A stretch of DNA of 7,537 nucleotides from Bacteroidetes bacterium CG2_30_32_10 (GTDB lineage Bacteria > Bacteroidota > Bacteroidia > Bacteroidales > CG2-30-32-10). Position 1 is the stretch's first letter. The number at the start of each line of letters is the position of its first letter. The stretch lies in contig MNXO01000154.1 of NCBI GenBank assembly GCA_001872995.1, forward strand, positions 1 to 7,537, read 5' to 3'. The translations under genes and the position numbers were made by a program. Below are positions 5,805 to 7,537 of this stretch, in pieces. The notes beneath the pieces are model-generated. The model was not told the DNA's origin. It was given only the letters and a program-made list of their open reading frames with translations, and made no database searches.

Positions 5805-6314
5805 TTATTTAATAATAGCAAGTTTTAGAAGTTCAGCACCCACTTTTAATCCTTTATTTTTGGCATTTGTTTCGCTAAGTTCAAATTTTTGTTTGCTATC
5901 CACAACTACAAAGTTAATTGAAGCTCCTTTTTTAGTGCCACCCTCTGTGTCTGAAACCACCAATGTATTATTGCCACCAATTTTTCCTATTGCTGTTGCA
6001 ATTTTACTGCTTTGTGATTGTGGTATTATTAATATATGGCATTTTTTAATGGCATCTACACTAGCGTATTTCTCAATAACTATCGTTTGAGAACCTGCTT
6101 TTTTTGTTGCAGCCATATTTTCTAATTCAGTAACTATAGGAGAATGGCCAAGCACGCCTATTACAAAGTTTCCACTTTGGTAAGCAGATGGCCAACTAAC
6201 CAATTTTGTAAAATTATAAACAAATACCGAATGCATCTTGGCATTTGAAGTTTGGGCTTGTGTGCTAACACCCAAACCAATAATAATCAATAATATTAAA
6301 CCTACTTTTTTCAT
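5805..6314 (-). CDS. YfiR-like periplasmic protein (DUF4154 family)
   Basis: The 169-residue protein has a signal peptide (MKKVGLILLIIIGLGVSTQA, likely cut after Ala20) and then the YfiR/DUF4154 fold. Family landmarks are FVYNFTKLVSWP at 31-42, FVIGVLGHSP at 50-59, KKCHILIIP at 90-98, TLVVSDTEGG at 117-126, GASINFVV at 130-137, KFELSETNAKNKGLKVGAEL at 143-162 and a C-terminal LLKLA. In Pseudomonas and Escherichia, YfiR is a periplasmic repressor of the inner-membrane diguanylate cyclase YfiN. This copy has only one cysteine (Cys92) and so cannot form the intramolecular disulfide of Pseudomonas YfiR. It is the first gene after a good promoter and is directly followed by the repeat-protein gene (one base apart) and the sensor gene. 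The TonB receptor lies 63 bases upstream. The family call is firm. The partner is inferred from gene order. Confidence 0.92.
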   Translation of the reverse strand: MKKVGLILLIIIGLGVSTQAQTSNAKMHSVFVYNFTKLVSWPSAYQSGNFVIGVLGHSPIVTELENMAATKKAGSQTIVIEKYASVDAIKKCHILIIPQSQSSKIATAIGKIGGNNTLVVSDTEGGTKKGASINFVVVDSKQKFELSETNAKNKGLKVGAELLKLAIIK

Positions 6315-6337
6315 AAAATTATATTTAGGATTATGTA

Positions 6338-6345
6338 CAAATTTA
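6338..6345 (-). promoter_or_regulatory. Putative -7 promoter element of the yfiR-like operon
   Basis: On the minus strand TAAATTTG matches TAnnTTTG perfectly, 23 bases before the yfiR-like start codon, predicting a leader of about 16 nt. Upstream on that strand are two A tracts (eight A each) that could act like an UP element. No TTTG -33 box is seen. This would let the three downstream genes be expressed separately from the receptor. No hairpin terminator is visible between the receptor stop and this site, so read-through is also possible. Confidence 0.55.
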
Positions 6346-6377
6346 CTATTTTTTTTGTTTTATACTTTTTTTTATAA

Positions 6378-7537
6378 TTAAAATTTATATCCAAGTGTAA
6401 ACAGATACCATCTTCCTGCTTGCTGATAAGGAAATCTGGTGCTGCCTCCTTGATAATATTTTGTATCTAAAACATTATAAACTCTTGCATCTATGGAGAA
6501 CTTATAAAATTTGTTTAAACGAAACCCAGTATTTATAAGAGATACCGCATCTACAGTGTTATCTGGATTTTCATAAGCTACTCCATTCAAAAAACTACCT
6601 GTTGGTATAGGTGATAGCTGTGCTCCAACATATCGGTAACTTATATTAAACCAAAAATCTTTGTAAATATTATACAATGGATTGACATCCAAAATCAAAT
6701 TTCCAGTAAAGTTAGGAATGTTGTTTATTTGCTCGTTTTTTACACCATAATCTTTTGCTTCCATGGCACTTTGATAAGTAATTACTCCGGTAGCTTTTAA
6801 AAATTTATTGACATATAAAATTTCATTTTCAATTCCATAAGACTTCAACATTCCAGCATTTTTATAACGTGGTGCATCGCCAACTGCAGTTAAATCTCTA
6901 TAAATAAAATTGGTAAGATTGTTGTAAAAACAATTTAAAGAATAACTTAATTTTTTATTAAACAAAAATACATTTGGAGTTAACTGAATGGAAGATAGTT
7001 CTTCGGGAAATAAATTGCTAGAACCTTTGTAACTAGCTAAAGAATTATAACGATACCAATAGGGAGCATCTACAAATGAGTTGGCATAAGAAAGTTTAAT
7101 ATTGAAAGTACTTGTTGGCAGGAAGATTACAGCAACTCTTGGACTAAAATTATTAATATTGTCGCCTTTGTGTCTGTCTTTTTCATCAAATCTTCCGCCT
7201 GCATTAAGTATCCATTTATCCGTTAAATTGTGCTTCACTTGTATAAATCCTGAATATATTATTTCGGCACCGGTTTCTAATAATTTGCCTTTAGTGCTAT
7301 CTCCAAAACCATTGAGTTCTCCATTTGTTCCTGAAGGATAATAACTGTCAAACACATTCATGTAATCAATATTGTTGCCAATAAGGATATTTCCTTTACC
7401 AATAGTTCCTAAATCATACTTTTTATTGAGTTGCACAATTTCTCCCAAACTTATTTCCTTCCACGATGGAGCTCCAAAACTTTTAGTAAATGGGTTTGCA
7501 ACTAATAGCACTTCTACACCATTATAATCGCCATAAC
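6378..7537 (-). CDS. TonB-dependent outer-membrane receptor, C-terminal beta-barrel part (5' end outside window)
   Basis: The reading frame stays open to the right edge of the window with no in-frame stop (upstream residues read YGDYNGVEVLL). The gene is therefore partial, and a start near 7511 would be artificial. About 385 residues are visible, all beta-barrel. They show alternating amphipathic strands such as WILNAGGRFDEKD and FSPRVAVIFLPTSTFNIKLS, the motif SYANSFVDAPYWYRYN, the receptor-type FPYQQAGRWYLF near the end, and a terminal aromatic residue in LGYKF, the signal for outer-membrane barrel assembly. The plug domain and TonB box must lie beyond the window. Such receptors import scarce ligands (metal chelates, vitamins, glycans) using TonB/ExbBD energy. 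Nothing here identifies the substrate. Adjacency to the YfiR-like operon suggests a sensing link. Confidence 0.93.
   Translation of the reverse strand, partial: YGDYNGVEVLLVANPFTKSFGAPSWKEISLGEIVQLNKKYDLGTIGKGNILIGNNIDYMNVFDSYYPSGTNGELNGFGDSTKGKLLETGAEIIYSGFIQVKHNLTDKWILNAGGRFDEKDRHKGDNINNFSPRVAVIFLPTSTFNIKLSYANSFVDAPYWYRYNSLASYKGSSNLFPEELSSIQLTPNVFLFNKKLSYSLNCFYNNLTNFIYRDLTAVGDAPRYKNAGMLKSYGIENEILYVNKFLKATGVITYQSAMEAKDYGVKNEQINNIPNFTGNLILDVNPLYNIYKDFWFNISYRYVGAQLSPIPTGSFLNGVAYENPDNTVDAVSLINTGFRLNKFYKFSIDARVYNVLDTKYYQGGSTRFPYQQAGRWYLFTLGYKF

Noticed and set aside
5860..6090. Plus-strand frame opposite the yfiR-like gene
   Set aside because: It is antisense to well-conserved DUF4154 motifs and has no promoter or family match.
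6345..6377. T-rich run after the receptor gene considered as a terminator
   Set aside because: On the transcribed (minus) strand it is A-rich, not U-rich, and no stable GC stem precedes it.
7102..7341. Plus-strand frame opposite the receptor gene
   Set aside because: It is antisense to typical beta-barrel coding sequence.

Overview
The window looks like chromosomal DNA from a member of the Bacteroidota. It is AT-rich (roughly one third GC by eye). Genes lack clear Shine-Dalgarno sequences, and several are preceded by the TAnnTTTG -7 element typical of that phylum. It also holds a THX-type ribosomal protein gene, a TonB-dependent receptor, a fused glutamate formimidoyltransferase/cyclodeaminase, and a HAMP-GAF-PAS sensor with the phylum-typical 'QNLEELTATQEEM' coiled coil. 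I cannot name a genus.

Left part (1-2190): a short plus-strand gene encodes a bTHX-family 30S protein with an unusually long lysine-rich repetitive tail. A bidirectional terminator separates it from the convergent minus-strand ftcD, which acts in histidine degradation and one-carbon metabolism. No other hut gene is in view. Middle (2191-3257): a short divergent promoter region feeds ftcD and a plus-strand gene of unknown function. That gene's acidic product, without a signal peptide, is built from about eight YD/RHS-like repeats of about 25-26 residues. Its stop codon directly abuts the stop codon of the convergent sensor gene.

Right part (3258-7537): four minus-strand genes, in transcription order. 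First is the C-terminal half of a TonB-dependent receptor that runs off the window. Then come a periplasmic YfiR-like (DUF4154) protein, a small exported protein made of five copies of a 26-residue repeat, and a membrane sensor with a four-helix-type periplasmic domain, tandem HAMP, GAF, coiled coil and PAS. The last three form a tight operon with a good promoter just upstream of the yfiR-like gene.

The most interesting feature is this receptor/YfiR/repeat/sensor cassette. In the known YfiBNR system, YfiR restrains a HAMP-GGDEF diguanylate cyclase from the periplasm. Here the membrane protein has no GGDEF, kinase or other recognisable output domain. The repeat of the small protein (consensus TYDISIEDLMKIKI) closely resembles the 'LSLEELMNIxVTS' segment found just before the plug of many TonB-dependent receptors. 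A periplasmic protein carrying five tandem copies of that segment, encoded between a YfiR homologue and a sensor and next to a receptor, suggests an outer-membrane-to-cytoplasm signalling module that I do not recognise as described. The similarity is read by eye, and the functional link is inference.
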